From the NCBI RefSeq assembly GCF_030466405.1, contig NZ_JAGGJF010000001.1, positions 744,001-808,000 on the forward strand: a DNA stretch of 64,000 nt, given 5' to 3'. Under the pieces are notes generated by a model. It was not told where the DNA came from and did not search any database. It saw nothing but the letters and a program-made list of their open reading frames with translations. Position numbers and translations under genes: made by a program. Positions 9,739-19,234 of the stretch are shown piece after piece; positions within the stretch are counted from its first letter, which is position 1; every line of letters starts with the position of its first letter. Origin of the DNA: Pseudidiomarina terrestris. GTDB taxonomy: Bacteria; Pseudomonadota; Gammaproteobacteria; Enterobacterales; Alteromonadaceae.

Positions 9739-10785
9739 TCATGCCGGTTCAGCAGTACGTTCTGCTGGGGCCTCTGCGACTTGTACCTGATTGCGTCCTT
9801 TGCGCTTTGCTTCCATTAAGGCTGAGTCAGCAGCGTTCAGCCACTCGACCCAAGTCTGGTTTTCAGCATATTGCGCGACCCCTAAAGATAATGTGACATC
9901 GACGTTTGCATCTTTGCCATTAAAACTGTGCTCTGACACTAATGATCTTAGCTTCTCAGCAACCACCTGAGCTTCGGCATTTCCGGTCTCCGGCAACACC
10001 ACCAGAAATTCTTCGCCACCGACACGGAACACCTGATCGTTACGGCGCAATACACTTTGCAACCGCTCTGCAACCTGTTTGAGGATCTGATCGCCAAACA
10101 GATGGCCATGGGTGTCATTGAGTTGCTTAAAGTGATCCAAGTCAGCCATCATGATGGTGGCCGGACGCTGATAGCGGCGAAAGCGATAAATTGCGTCCTC
10201 TAACACACCAGTGACCAGGTGCCGATTGTGTAAACCGGTTAACGTGTCTGTCACGACCAGCTTGCGCAGCAACTTTTGCAGCTCACTCAGTAACACCACA
10301 AATACCGAACCCAGCGCGCAGATAATCGCCAGCGTCGTGGCGATCCGCCAACCATCGTCAAGCGGCATGGCATAAATAGCCGTTATCCCAAAAATCAAGG
10401 TCAGCAGCGCTGCCGCAATAATCCCCAGGAAGCCACTAAACACAAAGAAGCACGCCACCAATAAGGGATAGGTCCAGTACACCCCAATAGTGCCGTTTTT
10501 ATAGATCGAAATAACGGAAATGATGGTCAGCAAGCCAATAAACATGACTCGCACCAGTATGGGCACGCGTCTTCCCTGATAAAACCATGCGGCACCAGTA
10601 AAAAATACTCCCGCACATAAAATGGCCACAGCCTGCCCAGTATTACCCAGCAAAAACTGGGCGACAGATAAGATCAATTCAGTGATCCCGCCCGCCCAGA
10701 TAATGTTGCCGGTGACTTTTATTTTGAAGGCCCGCAGTAAGTCATCTGCAGAACTATTCATGAATTTCTTTTGCGTCTGAGCCAT
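9739..10785 (-). CDS. Membrane diguanylate cyclase (GGDEF)
   Basis: A 348-residue protein with an N-terminal bundle of about six membrane helices and a C-terminal GGDEF domain. The active site is intact: DTLTGLHNR, MADLDHFKQLNDTHG and GGEEF. The I-site RRND sits five residues before the signature, so product inhibition is expected. It should make c-di-GMP from two GTP at the inner membrane. The layout matches the downstream gene (8667-9680), so the pair probably arose by tandem duplication. The sensed signal is unknown. Confidence 0.93.
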   Translation of the reverse strand: MAQTQKKFMNSSADDLLRAFKIKVTGNIIWAGGITELILSVAQFLLGNTGQAVAILCAGVFFTGAAWFYQGRRVPILVRVMFIGLLTIISVISIYKNGTIGVYWTYPLLVACFFVFSGFLGIIAAALLTLIFGITAIYAMPLDDGWRIATTLAIICALGSVFVVLLSELQKLLRKLVVTDTLTGLHNRHLVTGVLEDAIYRFRRYQRPATIMMADLDHFKQLNDTHGHLFGDQILKQVAERLQSVLRRNDQVFRVGGEEFLVVLPETGNAEAQVVAEKLRSLVSEHSFNGKDANVDVTLSLGVAQYAENQTWVEWLNAADSALMEAKRKGRNQVQVAEAPAERTAEPA

Positions 10786-10893
10786 GCTGAAATTTCCAGT
10801 CCTTTGTTTGCAAAGCTATAACCAACCTATAGGAATAGCAAGTGGTTTGCGGCACAATATCCCTACTTTTGATTATGAGCCGAGGCTAAACTT

Positions 10894-11442
10894 ATGTTGC
10901 TAAATGCTGCCGATTCCCTTGTTGTCATCGTCGATGTACAGGAAAAATTAGCTCCCGTAATTCACCAACGTGACCAGTTAATCGCTCGCATGCGCTGGCT
11001 GGGCGAAATCGCTAATGAGCTCGACGTACCCATCGTGGTGACAGAACAATATTCCAAAGGTCTGGGGATCAGTGTAGACGATTTATCCGGGGTCATCGAA
11101 AATGCCCGGGTGATTGAGAAGCTGCATTTCAGTGCCTGGCAGGAACCCAATTTTGCCGACGTGGTTCAACAACAGAACAAACGGCAAGTGGTACTCATGG
11201 GAATGGAAGGTCATGTCTGTATCTTGCAAACCGCCAGCGATCTCAAAGAGGCCGGCTATGACGTGTTTGTGGTAGAAGACGCGGTGGGTTCGCGTCGTGA
11301 TTCTGATAAGCAAAGTGCGCTGGCCCGCTTGCGACAGCTGGGTGTGCAAATCGTCACCAGTGAAATGGTCGCTTACGAATGGATGCATCGCAGCGGCACA
11401 GATACCTTCCGGCACATCACCAAAAACTGGATTCGCGGCTAG
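10894..11442 (+). CDS. Isochorismatase-family cysteine hydrolase
   Basis: A 182-residue hydrolase of the isochorismatase/nicotinamidase fold, YcaC-like subgroup. The catalytic Asp is in VDVQEKL, a Lys follows in IEKLHFSAW, and the nucleophile Cys is in GMEGHVCILQTA. The substrate is unknown, since members act on amides, isochorismate or ureido compounds. It is a single gene, divergent from the diguanylate cyclase and 108 bp away. Confidence 0.88.
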   Translation: MLLNAADSLVVIVDVQEKLAPVIHQRDQLIARMRWLGEIANELDVPIVVTEQYSKGLGISVDDLSGVIENARVIEKLHFSAWQEPNFADVVQQQNKRQVVLMGMEGHVCILQTASDLKEAGYDVFVVEDAVGSRRDSDKQSALARLRQLGVQIVTSEMVAYEWMHRSGTDTFRHITKNWIRG

Positions 11443-11469
11443 GTTTCTCAGTAGTTTACGAAAGTACAT

Positions 11470-11497
11470 TTGACAAGGCTTAATATCGGCGTATACT
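11470..11497 (+). promoter_or_regulatory. Sigma-70 promoter of the cold-shock gene
   Basis: TTGACA at 11470-11475 and TATACT at 11492-11497, with a 16-bp spacer. The predicted start near 11504 gives an untranslated leader of about 137 nt before the csp ATG, as in the cspA family. Confidence 0.75.
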
Positions 11498-11503
11498 AAT
11501 CGT

Positions 11504-11640
11504 CGCTAGAAAAATTCGGCTGTCTAATTGTGGCCTGTTACGAAGTCTATTGCTGTACCTCGTTTTGTAAGTCCCAAGTATTACACGTATTTTTATTAGC
11601 AAGACCCTAGATTTTCACATGCACTACGAGGAATATCAGC
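11504..11640 (+). promoter_or_regulatory. Long 5' leader of the cold-shock gene
   Basis: The roughly 137-nt stretch between the predicted transcription start and the ATG contains no ORF. Long leaders of cspA-type mRNAs act as thermosensing structures in E. coli. The same role here is inferred from length and position only. A ribosome site (GAGGAATATC) lies just before the ATG. Confidence 0.45.
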
Positions 11641-11847
11641 ATGTCAACAGTAACTGGTAAAGTAAAATTCTTTAACGAAGCTAAAGGTTTCGGTTTCATC
11701 GAGCAAGAACAAGGCGCAGACGTATTCGTACATTTCAGCGCTATCCAATCAGACGGTTTCAAAACCTTAGCTGAAGGTCAAACTGTTCAGTTCACTATCG
11801 CTCAAGGCCCTAAAGGTCCACAAGCTGAAAACGTTGTTCCTATGTAA
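11641..11847 (+). CDS. Cold-shock domain protein (CspA family)
   Basis: A 68-residue single cold-shock domain that binds single-stranded RNA/DNA. The nucleic-acid motifs are KGFGFIE (RNP1) and DVFVHF (RNP2), with [13 protein letters not shown] at the N-terminus. It is monocistronic, with a strong promoter, a long leader and a terminator directly after it. The family includes CspA, CspC and CspE, and which one this is cannot be said from sequence. Confidence 0.96.
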   Translation: MSTVTGKVKFFNEAKGFGFIEQEQGADVFVHFSAIQSDGFKTLAEGQTVQFTIAQGPKGPQAENVVPM

Positions 11848-11888
11848 TGAGTTGCTCACGCAACTTGTACTAGCAAAACAAATTCTGA

Positions 11889-11916
11889 AAAGCCGCACTT
11901 AGTGCGGCTTTTTTTA
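11889..11916 (+). terminator. Intrinsic terminator of the cold-shock gene
   Basis: A perfect 9-bp stem (AAGCCGCAC with GTGCGGCTT, loop TTA) followed by seven T, 43 bp after the csp stop. Confidence 0.92.
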
Positions 11917-11953
11917 TGTCTGCTCTTCACTTCTACTATGCCAATGCTCGCGG

Positions 11954-13144
11954 TTAATGCCTGCTCCGGGTGTTTTCAAAACTGTACCAGCCTGCCTTAA
12001 AACTCTTCTTGGTCGCCGAACGTCGCGCTTCCTCAAGCCCTTGCCGTAATATCCGTTTAGCTGTTAGCGGACGCCCAAGCTCCAGGTAAAGCTTCGCCTG
12101 CCCCCAATAAACTTCATGCAAGTAAGGTGCATAGGATGCAGCTTTCTCATACATTGCGATGGCTCTGTCAATGTCGTCTTCGGCATAAGCGCGCTCAGCA
12201 AGTGCGATCCAGGTATAAGGGTTGTAGTCCGGTAGCGCGTCAATCTGGGCCTGTAGTTCGCTGATCAGCCCCTCTCGCTGTTGTTGTTTTGCTAGCTCAA
12301 GGTAATTATAAAGAACGTTCAGATTCGTGGTGTCCTGCGCCAGAACATAAGCATAAATCGCTTCAGCGGTCGCTTGGTCGCCCGCCCGGCGGTGCAACAA
12401 CGCAATGATGTTCAACGTATCGCTAGCGTCGGGTTGATACCGGAGTGCCTCCTGCGCGTAGGCAAACGCGCTGTTTTCCTTGCCATCAAGCATAAGTTCA
12501 GCCGCTCGATTACGGTAGTACAATGCTAAAAATTCGTCCGTACCAATCAGGCCACTATTACGGCTTCCCCGGGATGGGAAATAATCGATGGTCACCCACG
12601 AGCGAGGTTCGCCGGGCAGGCCGGGCAGATAAAGCCGCGCCCGCACATGATCTGAGACCATGACGACATTGGCGGAGCGATCGTAAACGGGGGCGTTCGT
12701 GACGCGTTGAAATCGTAAATCGACGTCGACTAAGTCGGCCAGAGCCTTAGTGACAATTGCCAGAGCCATACAGTTACCAGCATTACGAGCCAGGGCTTCG
12801 CTTGCGGTGTAGGTTTGCTCTTTGTAGTTAAAACCGTAAGTAATGCCGTGCAAATATTCGGCAATACGCTCGTGGGCAGGACTTTGAGCTGAGCCTTGCT
12901 CAAAGTCCTGCAAAAAATCGTTTTTTTGTGCGTCGGTAAGCGCAAACAGCTGATTGACAGTGATCACCGGTATCTCCGCCGGGAACAGTGATGCGTTAAA
13001 TGCCGGCCGTACGATCGGCGCTTGAGTTTGCGGCTGCTGTTCGATTTGCACTACTTGCGGGGCCTGCGGCGCTTGCACGGCACAGCTGATCAAAAACAAC
13101 GTCAAAATTGGCGTAAGTAAGCTAAATTGTCGGCTGTACATCAT
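11954..13144 (-). CDS. Lipoprotein with transglutaminase-like and TPR regions
   Basis: A 396-residue protein with a lipoprotein signal (lipobox LISC about residue 21). Residues about 90-200 resemble a transglutaminase-like cysteine domain: the segment NAGNCMALAIVTKALAD puts a Cys at a helix start, as in that fold. From about residue 215 there are TPR-type helix repeats (EEALRYQPDASDTLNIIALL, YEKAASYAPYLHEVYWGQAK). The exact function is unknown and proteolytic activity is unproven. It follows cysE by 34 bp and may be cotranscribed with it. Confidence 0.75.
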   Translation of the reverse strand: MMYSRQFSLLTPILTLFLISCAVQAPQAPQVVQIEQQPQTQAPIVRPAFNASLFPAEIPVITVNQLFALTDAQKNDFLQDFEQGSAQSPAHERIAEYLHGITYGFNYKEQTYTASEALARNAGNCMALAIVTKALADLVDVDLRFQRVTNAPVYDRSANVVMVSDHVRARLYLPGLPGEPRSWVTIDYFPSRGSRNSGLIGTDEFLALYYRNRAAELMLDGKENSAFAYAQEALRYQPDASDTLNIIALLHRRAGDQATAEAIYAYVLAQDTTNLNVLYNYLELAKQQQREGLISELQAQIDALPDYNPYTWIALAERAYAEDDIDRAIAMYEKAASYAPYLHEVYWGQAKLYLELGRPLTAKRILRQGLEEARRSATKKSFKAGWYSFENTRSRH

Positions 13145-13178
13145 TAAGGCCCTCGCGTTGGTTTACTTTACCGGTTGC

Positions 13179-14003
13179 TCAGTCCTTTGAGGTAGACTCC
13201 TCTTGCTGCGGTGCATCTTCCTGTTTGCGGCGTTGAGCAGCCTCCTGCTCAGCGCTGAGGAAATCCACGTCATCCACCTGCACTTCCGGGAGCTCCCCAC
13301 AGACACTGCCGCCTAGTTGATTCACCGCACTACATAAATCACTGACTTTTTTATCCAGTACCTGAACATGATCAAGCATGCGGCCAATAGCGGTCGCGAC
13401 CGGGTCTGGGTTATCCGCAGAAATAGCATATGCATCAAAGCCATATTGCTTGGCCATGGCCGCCCGCCGTTTGCTCACTTCAGCATTTTCCGGGGAGCGA
13501 GCGACTCGTGCGGGTATGCCCACCACTGTCGTTTCATCCGGAACGTCTTTAACTACGACCGCGTTTGAGCCAATTCGTGCGTTTTTTCCAACAGTGAGCG
13601 GACCCAAAAGTTTCGCGCCAGCACCAATCACAACACCATCGCGAAGGGTTGGATGCCGTTTGCCCTGCTCCCAGCTTGTGCCACCGAGCGTCACGCCATG
13701 GTAAATGGTCACATCATCGCCGATCTCAGCTGTTTCACCAATGACCACACCCATGCCATGATCGATGAAAAATCTGTGACCAATTTTTGCACCAGGGTGA
13801 ATTTCTATCCCCGTGAACCAGCGCGCAAGGGTCGACAAAAAACGCGCCAGCCAGAAACAGCGCCATGTCCACAGCCGATGATTCATCCGATGCCACCAGA
13901 TCGCATGTAAGCCGGGATAGGTCGTCAGGACCTCAAACCAGTTACGAGCCGCAGGGTCGCGGGTGTAGACGCTATTGATGTCTTCGCGTAAACGTTTAAA
14001 CAT
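13179..14003 (-). CDS. cysE: Serine O-acetyltransferase
   Basis: A 274-residue enzyme that acetylates serine with acetyl-CoA, the first step of cysteine synthesis. A helical N-terminal domain is followed by a left-handed beta-helix of hexapeptide repeats. The catalytic segment [19 protein letters not shown] is followed by YHGVTLGG and GKRHPTL. The C-terminal tail after about residue 190 is longer than in short CysE enzymes and rich in Glu/Gln, and its role is unknown. It is divergent from the amidohydrolase gene. Confidence 0.95.
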   Translation of the reverse strand: MFKRLREDINSVYTRDPAARNWFEVLTTYPGLHAIWWHRMNHRLWTWRCFWLARFLSTLARWFTGIEIHPGAKIGHRFFIDHGMGVVIGETAEIGDDVTIYHGVTLGGTSWEQGKRHPTLRDGVVIGAGAKLLGPLTVGKNARIGSNAVVVKDVPDETTVVGIPARVARSPENAEVSKRRAAMAKQYGFDAYAISADNPDPVATAIGRMLDHVQVLDKKVSDLCSAVNQLGGSVCGELPEVQVDDVDFLSAEQEAAQRRKQEDAPQQEESTSKD

Positions 14004-14170
14004 GAAACTTCAATCCAGATTGATGCGTGTATCGTGACTAGTATATCAATTTCCCACGGCTTGCGTTAATTGCGCTGGTTTCTGCGACACCTGAGCCTGC
14101 TATTGCTTGATTTAGCAGCAATGCAGGGCGTAAGGTGGAGGTGTATCCAGACAACCAAGCAGAGGACCCT

Positions 14171-15478
14171 ATGGCTCGAATAAAAAAATCCATGATAGTA
14201 ACGACATTGAGTACCGGTATTTTGCTGGCAATGAGTGCAGCTCAGGCAGAAACACTGATTTATGCGGGTCAGCTTATTGACGGCACCGGCGCAGCGGCGC
14301 AGAGCAACAAAACCATCGTGGTCGATAACGGCCGCATTACTAGCATTGTGGACGGCTTCCAGAAGGCTGATAGCGACGATACGGTGATTGACCGCCGCAA
14401 TGGTACCGTGATGCCCGGCTTTATTGACATGCATACGCACCTGACCTCACAGCTGGCCCCGGGTAGCTATATTCATAAATTTACCAAAAGCGCCCCAGAT
14501 GTCACCCTCGATGCCGTAACCTTTGCCAATAAAACGCTCATGGCCGGTTTTACCACCGTGCGCGACCTGGGCGACTCTTATAATGCAAGTATTGCCTTAC
14601 GCGACGCGATCGCGGCCGGTAAGGTTGCCGGTCCACGCGTGTTCACAGCAGGTAAATCGATCGCCACGACCGGCGGCCATGCTGACCCGACCAATGGTGC
14701 CAGAGAAGGCCTCTACCCCAGCCCAACTCCAGCTGACGGCGTTATTAATGGCCCCTATGAAGCTCGTGAAGCGGTTCGCGCACGTTATCAGGACGGTTCT
14801 GACCTGATTAAACTGACGGTCACCGGCGGTGTTCTTAGCGTGGCTAAAAGCGGTCAGAACCCACAGTTCATGATGGACGAAATTGAAGGTATCGTGGAAA
14901 CGGCTCGTGATTACGGAATGAAAGTCACGGTGCACGCGCACGGTAAAGAAGGAATGCTTCGCGCTATTGCCGCAGGAGTCGATTCAATTGAGCATGGTAC
15001 TTACATGGATGAAGAAGTGATGGACGCAATGAAAGCCAAAGGCGTCTATTACGTACCCACCATCACCGCTGGCAAGTCTGTTGCGGAACGTGCCGAAATA
15101 CCCGGTTTTTTCCCAGCCTTGGTGCAGCCTAAAGCAAAAGCTATTGGTCCGAAGATCCAAAGCACCTTTGCCGCGGCTTACAAAGCAGGCGTCAATATTG
15201 CCTTTGGAACCGATGCCGGTGTCTTTGATCATGGCGAGAACTATCGCGAGTTCGGTTACATGGTAGAAGCTGGCATGCCACCACTGGAAGCCATCAAAGC
15301 CGCAACTCACGAAGCTGCGACCTTACTGGGTCAGATTGATGACTTTGGTACGCTGAGTGTAGGCAAGCGGGCCGACATCGTTGCCGTTCAGGGTGACCCG
15401 CTGGAAAACATTAATGTCCTTGCCGAAATTGACCTTGTCATAAAAGACGGAGTTGTGGTGAAGAACAGCCCTAACTAA
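14171..15478 (+). CDS. Exported metal-dependent amidohydrolase (Xaa-Pro dipeptidase-like)
   Basis: About 435 residues from the ATG at 14171, chosen because AGAGGA lies 6 bp upstream and a Sec signal peptide follows (hydrophobic core IVTTLSTGILLAMSAAQA). An upstream in-frame start at 14135 would spoil the signal peptide. Binuclear-metal motifs are PGFIDMHTHL, a metal-bridging Lys region (DLIKLTVTGG), HAHGKEGM, SIEHGTYMD and FGTDAGVF. The set is typical of the imidazolonepropionase/prolidase-like amidohydrolases. The substrate is probably a dipeptide or other cyclic or linear amide in the periplasm, and the assignment is by similarity only. It overlaps the DUF2489 stop tail to tail by 8 bp. Confidence 0.9.
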   Translation: MARIKKSMIVTTLSTGILLAMSAAQAETLIYAGQLIDGTGAAAQSNKTIVVDNGRITSIVDGFQKADSDDTVIDRRNGTVMPGFIDMHTHLTSQLAPGSYIHKFTKSAPDVTLDAVTFANKTLMAGFTTVRDLGDSYNASIALRDAIAAGKVAGPRVFTAGKSIATTGGHADPTNGAREGLYPSPTPADGVINGPYEAREAVRARYQDGSDLIKLTVTGGVLSVAKSGQNPQFMMDEIEGIVETARDYGMKVTVHAHGKEGMLRAIAAGVDSIEHGTYMDEEVMDAMKAKGVYYVPTITAGKSVAERAEIPGFFPALVQPKAKAIGPKIQSTFAAAYKAGVNIAFGTDAGVFDHGENYREFGYMVEAGMPPLEAIKAATHEAATLLGQIDDFGTLSVGKRADIVAVQGDPLENINVLAEIDLVIKDGVVVKNSPN

Positions 15479-15929
15479 AGTCTTTTAATAACTGGCGGAC
15501 GTCAGCTAGGATGGCGTCTTCCAGTTCTTTCTCATAACCTTCCCGCTCGTCATCATATTTGCGAATCTCGGCCTTAGGGTACTTCTTCCGGGCTTCATGC
15601 GTCGGCATATGTTTAATCCGCTCATACATGGTGTGCAAGCCTTCGTAGCGTTCTGCGTAATCAGGCTTGCCTGGATCGACCCTTAAGTCCAACAATACCA
15701 CTAAGCGCAGCGCGCCTTCTGATAACGGGCACTGACCCTGATCCATAGACTTGGCAATGGTAACAATGCTTTCGTACAACCGCTCATTACGCTTCTCAAT
15801 GGCTTGGTCGCGACGCTTATTCTGCGCCTGTAAACGGCTCAACAAACGCCCGGCAACAAACGCCAGCACAGCCACAATAAGAACCGCTGCAATCAGAATT
15901 AGCCATGCCCACAGAGGTATATCACTCAT
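15471..15929 (-). CDS. DUF2489 family membrane-anchored protein
   Basis: About 152 residues from the ATG at 15929. One N-terminal membrane helix (WAWLILIAAVLIVAVLAFVAG) is followed by a charged cytoplasmic domain with conserved acidic and basic stretches (HEARKKYPKAEIRKYDDERE). This matches the DUF2489 family, whose function is unknown. The start overlaps the end of yihI by 8 bp, so the two are translationally linked. Confidence 0.82.
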   Translation of the reverse strand: MSDIPLWAWLILIAAVLIVAVLAFVAGRLLSRLQAQNKRRDQAIEKRNERLYESIVTIAKSMDQGQCPLSEGALRLVVLLDLRVDPGKPDYAERYEGLHTMYERIKHMPTHEARKKYPKAEIRKYDDEREGYEKELEDAILADVRQLLKDFS

Positions 15930-16392
15930 TATCGTCCTCCCAATCCTCGTCATCATCCAAAGCAATGCCTAATTGCTCGGCAAGTTGCTCGAAACGCTCT
16001 GTGCGTTCGTCAACATAAGCTTCTTCGGCGACGGTCAGGTCTTCGCCTTGCTCCATACGCTCGAGTAACGACTGTAGTTTGGTATCTTGCTCGAGCGCTT
16101 GCAGTTCAGCGTGAGCCGCCGCGCTATCAAAGCTTGGTGTTGTGCTTACGGGGGTTGGCGCTTGCGAGTTCACAAGTTGAATAGGTTTTTTACTGCCGAG
16201 TCGCGGATCTGTTGCCGGAGCGGTCGAACCGCTGTGTCTGGCTTTGTCTTGAGCCACGTTAAATCGCGAACCAGGTTTCTGACCCTTGCCTTTGTGCTTG
16301 CTGGCCTCGTGGGCTTTGCGCTGTACGTCAGCCTTGGGCGTTTTTGCCGCAGCCAAAGGGCCAGTCTTACGAGTCTTCTTTTTGCGCGTCAT
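15922..16392 (-). CDS. yihI: Der GTPase-activating protein YihI
   Basis: A 156-residue protein with a very basic N-terminus (MTRKKKTRKTGPLAAAK) and an acidic C-terminus ending DDDEDWEDDNE, the signature pattern of YihI. It stimulates the GTPase Der in ribosome assembly. It lies near engB as in E. coli, with a csrC-like RNA just upstream on the same strand. Confidence 0.92.
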   Translation of the reverse strand: MTRKKKTRKTGPLAAAKTPKADVQRKAHEASKHKGKGQKPGSRFNVAQDKARHSGSTAPATDPRLGSKKPIQLVNSQAPTPVSTTPSFDSAAAHAELQALEQDTKLQSLLERMEQGEDLTVAEEAYVDERTERFEQLAEQLGIALDDDEDWEDDNE

Positions 16393-16452
16393 AGCTTGAA
16401 CTCAATTTCCATTAAGAGAGATGACGCTTAGTTTACCTGAGTATGGCGGGAA

Positions 16453-16480
16453 ATAAAAAGGCGATGCCGAAGCATCGCCT
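16453..16480 (-). terminator. Intrinsic terminator of the candidate CsrB/C RNA
   Basis: A perfect 9-bp stem (16459-16467 with 16472-16480) capped on the minus strand by a TTCG tetraloop and followed by TTTTTATTT. It ends a minus-strand transcript that has no coding gene between it and the cytochrome c4 terminator. Confidence 0.88.
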
Positions 16481-16760
16481 AGTGTATTCTCTCTTTGTCA
16501 CACAGCGCACGTGCGATTTATGAGAACGGTTGTCAAATTCATCCATGTTATCAATTATAACTTCCGTGAGTATTTTTATTATTATTGTTATTTTTTCGCG
16601 CAATAACCAAGCTTTGCTTTTATTATTATTTGCTAGGTTAGCAAGGCCTCCTGGCCTATTCTTATTCCCTGGATTAAATCGATAAGTTGATTTCTCAACC
16701 CCTTGGGTGTCGCTTCCGCAGCGGGTTCCCTTAATCTGGAATGGCATTCAGACTACTGAA
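16453..16760 (-). ncRNA. Candidate CsrB/CsrC-type CsrA-sponge RNA
   Basis: The 532-bp gap between yihI and the cytochrome c4 gene has no credible gene but is strongly structured on the minus strand. Read 5'->3' there is a hairpin with GGA in its loop (16711-16723), a GAAA-tetraloop hairpin (16686-16699), a 5-bp stem closing an AGGA loop (16644-16657, the classic CsrA/RsmA site), a 6-bp hairpin (16630-16644), further GGA motifs near 16727, 16667, 16565 and 16540, and a UUCG-capped terminator. GGA is much rarer on the other strand. In E. coli csrC sits between engB and yihI on the yihI strand, the same place and orientation as here. The 5' end is uncertain because no clear promoter or GacA/UvrY box was found. 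Confidence 0.6.
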
Positions 16761-16872
16761 TCGAGATTTTTTATCAATGATTTTTATGATCTAAAAAACC
16801 GCTTTCTTATTCCCTTTGGTTTTATAGCTTGGTTTTTAAAGGCTTTCTCTGTATTTCCTATAACATAAAAAT

Positions 16873-16902
16873 AAAAAAGCAGCGTTTGAACGCTGCTTTT
16901 TT
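16873..16902 (-). terminator. Terminator after cytochrome c4
   Basis: A perfect hairpin (GCAGCGTT with AACGCTGC) flanked by A6 and T6 on either side, so it can work in both directions. It sits 23 bp after the cytochrome c4 stop. Confidence 0.88.
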
Positions 16903-16924
16903 CGCCATTCCGAAGTCTGTTTTT

Positions 16925-17551
16925 TTAATACAACCCGGAGATGTATTGCGACAGAAGCTCGATGTCTTCATCCGTCAGCTTACTTGCAACGTCGCGCATC
17001 ATGCCGTTCATATCGTTGGCACGCTCACCACTGCGGAACATTTCCAGCTGCGTGATGAGATAAGCGGTATGTTGTCCGGAGATATCGGGAAAGGTCGCTA
17101 AGCCCATGCCATCACCGCGTGGACCATGACAGGCAACGCAAGCCGCAATCTTACGTTCTTCGTCACCACCCATGTAAAAAGCTTGACCGGCTTCGACAAC
17201 GTCTTCTGGTGCGGTACCCTGCATCGGGTCCTGACTGGCGAAGTACGCCGCCAGATCGGCGATGTCCTGATCATTCAATGCCGCCACTTGTCCTTGCATA
17301 ATGGCATTAGCGCGCCCTTCTTCACCGCCGGTTTCAGCAGCAAGTTTATAGTCGTGCAATTGCTTAGCGATATAGGATGCATGCTGGCCATTGAGCTTAG
17401 GGTACATATCAGATGGCGAGCTGCCTGTTGGACCGTGGCAGGCTGCACAGACTTGTGACTTCGCCTTACCGGCTTCAGCGTCGCCCGTGGCGGCGAAAGT
17501 AACGCCAGTTAACCCAAGGTACAACCCAACGAACAATGCGAGTTTTTTCAT
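16925..17551 (-). CDS. Cytochrome c4 (diheme)
   Basis: About 208 residues from the ATG at 17551, which begins a Sec signal peptide (MKKLALFVGLYLGLTGVTFA). Two c-type heme sites are present, CAACH and CVACH, each in a roughly 90-residue cytochrome domain with a downstream Met axial ligand region (MYPKLNGQHASYI and FPDISGQHTAYL segments). It is a periplasmic electron carrier to terminal oxidases. It is divergent from engB, an arrangement common in gammaproteobacteria. Confidence 0.94.
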   Translation of the reverse strand: MKKLALFVGLYLGLTGVTFAATGDAEAGKAKSQVCAACHGPTGSSPSDMYPKLNGQHASYIAKQLHDYKLAAETGGEEGRANAIMQGQVAALNDQDIADLAAYFASQDPMQGTAPEDVVEAGQAFYMGGDEERKIAACVACHGPRGDGMGLATFPDISGQHTAYLITQLEMFRSGERANDMNGMMRDVASKLTDEDIELLSQYISGLY

Positions 17552-17664
17552 GATCGATTTCTCTGCTCTGGATGTAGTTACAGACGCTATTTTACACAAA
17601 ACTTCTAAGGATTAAACGCCTAATCGTGATAGGATACGCATTCCTTCGAAGCATCAAAGACATC

Positions 17665-18315
17665 ATGGAATCTACAACCCTTAACTTTCAGCCCACGGTG
17701 TTCATCACCAGCGCTCCAGATATTCGCCAGTTACCCGAAGACACGGGTGTCGAAATTGCGTTCGCCGGCCGCTCTAATGCCGGTAAGTCCAGTGCGCTTA
17801 ATACCCTGACGCGACAGCGCAACCTTGCCCGCACGAGTAAGACTCCGGGCCGGACGCAGCTGATTAATGTGTTTGAGGTATTACCAGGGAAACGCTTAAT
17901 CGACTTGCCTGGCTACGGCTATGCGAAAGTACCTCTGCCTGTAAAAGAAAAATGGCAACTGGCGCTCAGTGAGTATTTGCAAAAGCGCGAATCCCTCCGC
18001 GGGCTGGTGCTACTGATGGACATCCGTCATCCTTATCGCGATGTTGACCAGGATCTGCTGCATTGGGCAACAGACTGTGAGATCCCCGTGTTAGTGCTGC
18101 TTACCAAAGCCGATAAATTAAAGCCCGGTCCGCGTAAGTCGACACTATTAAAAGCGCGCGAAGCCGCGATGGTGTTTGGCGGCGACGTGACCGTAGAAAT
18201 GTTTTCCTCATTAACCAAGATCGGTCTACCTGAAGCTGAAAAGAAGCTTACGGAGTGGTTGACCCGCGATACAGAGGAAGATATCGAGCAAGATACTGAG
18301 CAAGATGCAGACTGA
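17665..18315 (+). CDS. engB: Ribosome biogenesis GTP-binding protein EngB/YsxC
   Basis: About 216 residues from the ATG at 17665; a GTG at 17626 is in frame but has no ribosome site. It is a GTPase needed for 50S subunit maturation. Motifs: GRSNAGKSS (G1), TPGRTQ (G2), DLPGYGYA (G3) and TKADKL (G4). A short acidic tail rich in Glu, Asp and Gln follows about residue 200. The gene overlaps the next transporter gene by 11 bp. Confidence 0.96.
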   Translation: MESTTLNFQPTVFITSAPDIRQLPEDTGVEIAFAGRSNAGKSSALNTLTRQRNLARTSKTPGRTQLINVFEVLPGKRLIDLPGYGYAKVPLPVKEKWQLALSEYLQKRESLRGLVLLMDIRHPYRDVDQDLLHWATDCEIPVLVLLTKADKLKPGPRKSTLLKAREAAMVFGGDVTVEMFSSLTKIGLPEAEKKLTEWLTRDTEEDIEQDTEQDAD

Positions 18316-19207
18316 GACGCCGCCCCTCAAAGCTTGGTTATTATTAGGTTTACTCGCACTGATTTGGGGCAGCTCGTTTTTGCTGATTAAAAAGGGATTG
18401 CTCGGCTTCAGCCCTGATCAACTCGCAGCGATCCGTATTGCTTCAGCAGGTTTTGTCCTGCTCCCGTTTATTCTGCGCCGTTTTAAAACTGTGCGTCCCC
18501 ATCATTGGCTGAAACTCATCTGTGTGGGTCTGGTGGGGAGCTTCATCCCAGCCTTTTTGTTTGCCTTTGCACAAACGGAACTTCCTTCCGGAGTCACTGG
18601 TGTACTCAATACCTTTACCCCGTTAGCAACCTTAATCATCGGCGTACTGATCTTTCGCCAGCCCTCGCGCCTGCAACAATGGGTGGGCGTAGTGATTGGT
18701 TTACTGGGCACGATTTTATTGATCACCGCTTCCGCGTCTGGCGAGCTTGAGTTCAACCGCTATGCGTTGCTTATTATCGCTGCAACCATCTGCTACGGGC
18801 TGAATCTGAACCTTATCAAGCATCATATTCCCGATCTGGGTGCGCTTACTATTACCGGTGTCTCGCTGTTCTTGGTGGCGCCTCCTGCACTCACCTATTT
18901 AGTGCTGGCGACGCCCTTTGTCAGTCAGGTCGCAGAGCCTGAATTATGGTTTCCATTGAGTGCCATCCTGGTGCTGGGAATTGTCGGTACCGCCATGGCG
19001 CTGATTATTTTCAATACTGTGGTGAAACTCACCGATACTACCTTCACCAGTTCAGTCACTTACCTGATCCCTATTGTCGCTCTGATACTTGGCATCATTG
19101 ATGGCGAACCCTTCTTCATCCAGCAGGGTATCGGTATGGCGGCAATTTTATCCGGTGTATGGATCGCCAACCGACGTAAGCGGCAACCGCTCAATTATCA
19201 GCGTTAG
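18305..19207 (+). CDS. DMT-superfamily (EamA) transporter
   Basis: A 300-residue protein with ten predicted membrane helices arranged as two EamA halves. The first starts [19 protein letters not shown] and the second [20 protein letters not shown]. It is a drug/metabolite exporter-type permease, and the substrate is unknown. The start overlaps the engB end by 11 bp, implying coupled translation. Confidence 0.9.
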   Translation: MQTETPPLKAWLLLGLLALIWGSSFLLIKKGLLGFSPDQLAAIRIASAGFVLLPFILRRFKTVRPHHWLKLICVGLVGSFIPAFLFAFAQTELPSGVTGVLNTFTPLATLIIGVLIFRQPSRLQQWVGVVIGLLGTILLITASASGELEFNRYALLIIAATICYGLNLNLIKHHIPDLGALTITGVSLFLVAPPALTYLVLATPFVSQVAEPELWFPLSAILVLGIVGTAMALIIFNTVVKLTDTTFTSSVTYLIPIVALILGIIDGEPFFIQQGIGMAAILSGVWIANRRKRQPLNYQR

Positions 19208-19234
19208 CGCCAGCAAGACTTGAGGCCAGAAAAG

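Noticed and set aside
16433-16747. Minus-strand ORF of 104 codons over the CsrB/C-like RNA
   Set aside because: Its composition is not protein-like, it has no ribosome site, and it runs through the terminator hairpin. The RNA structure explains the region better.
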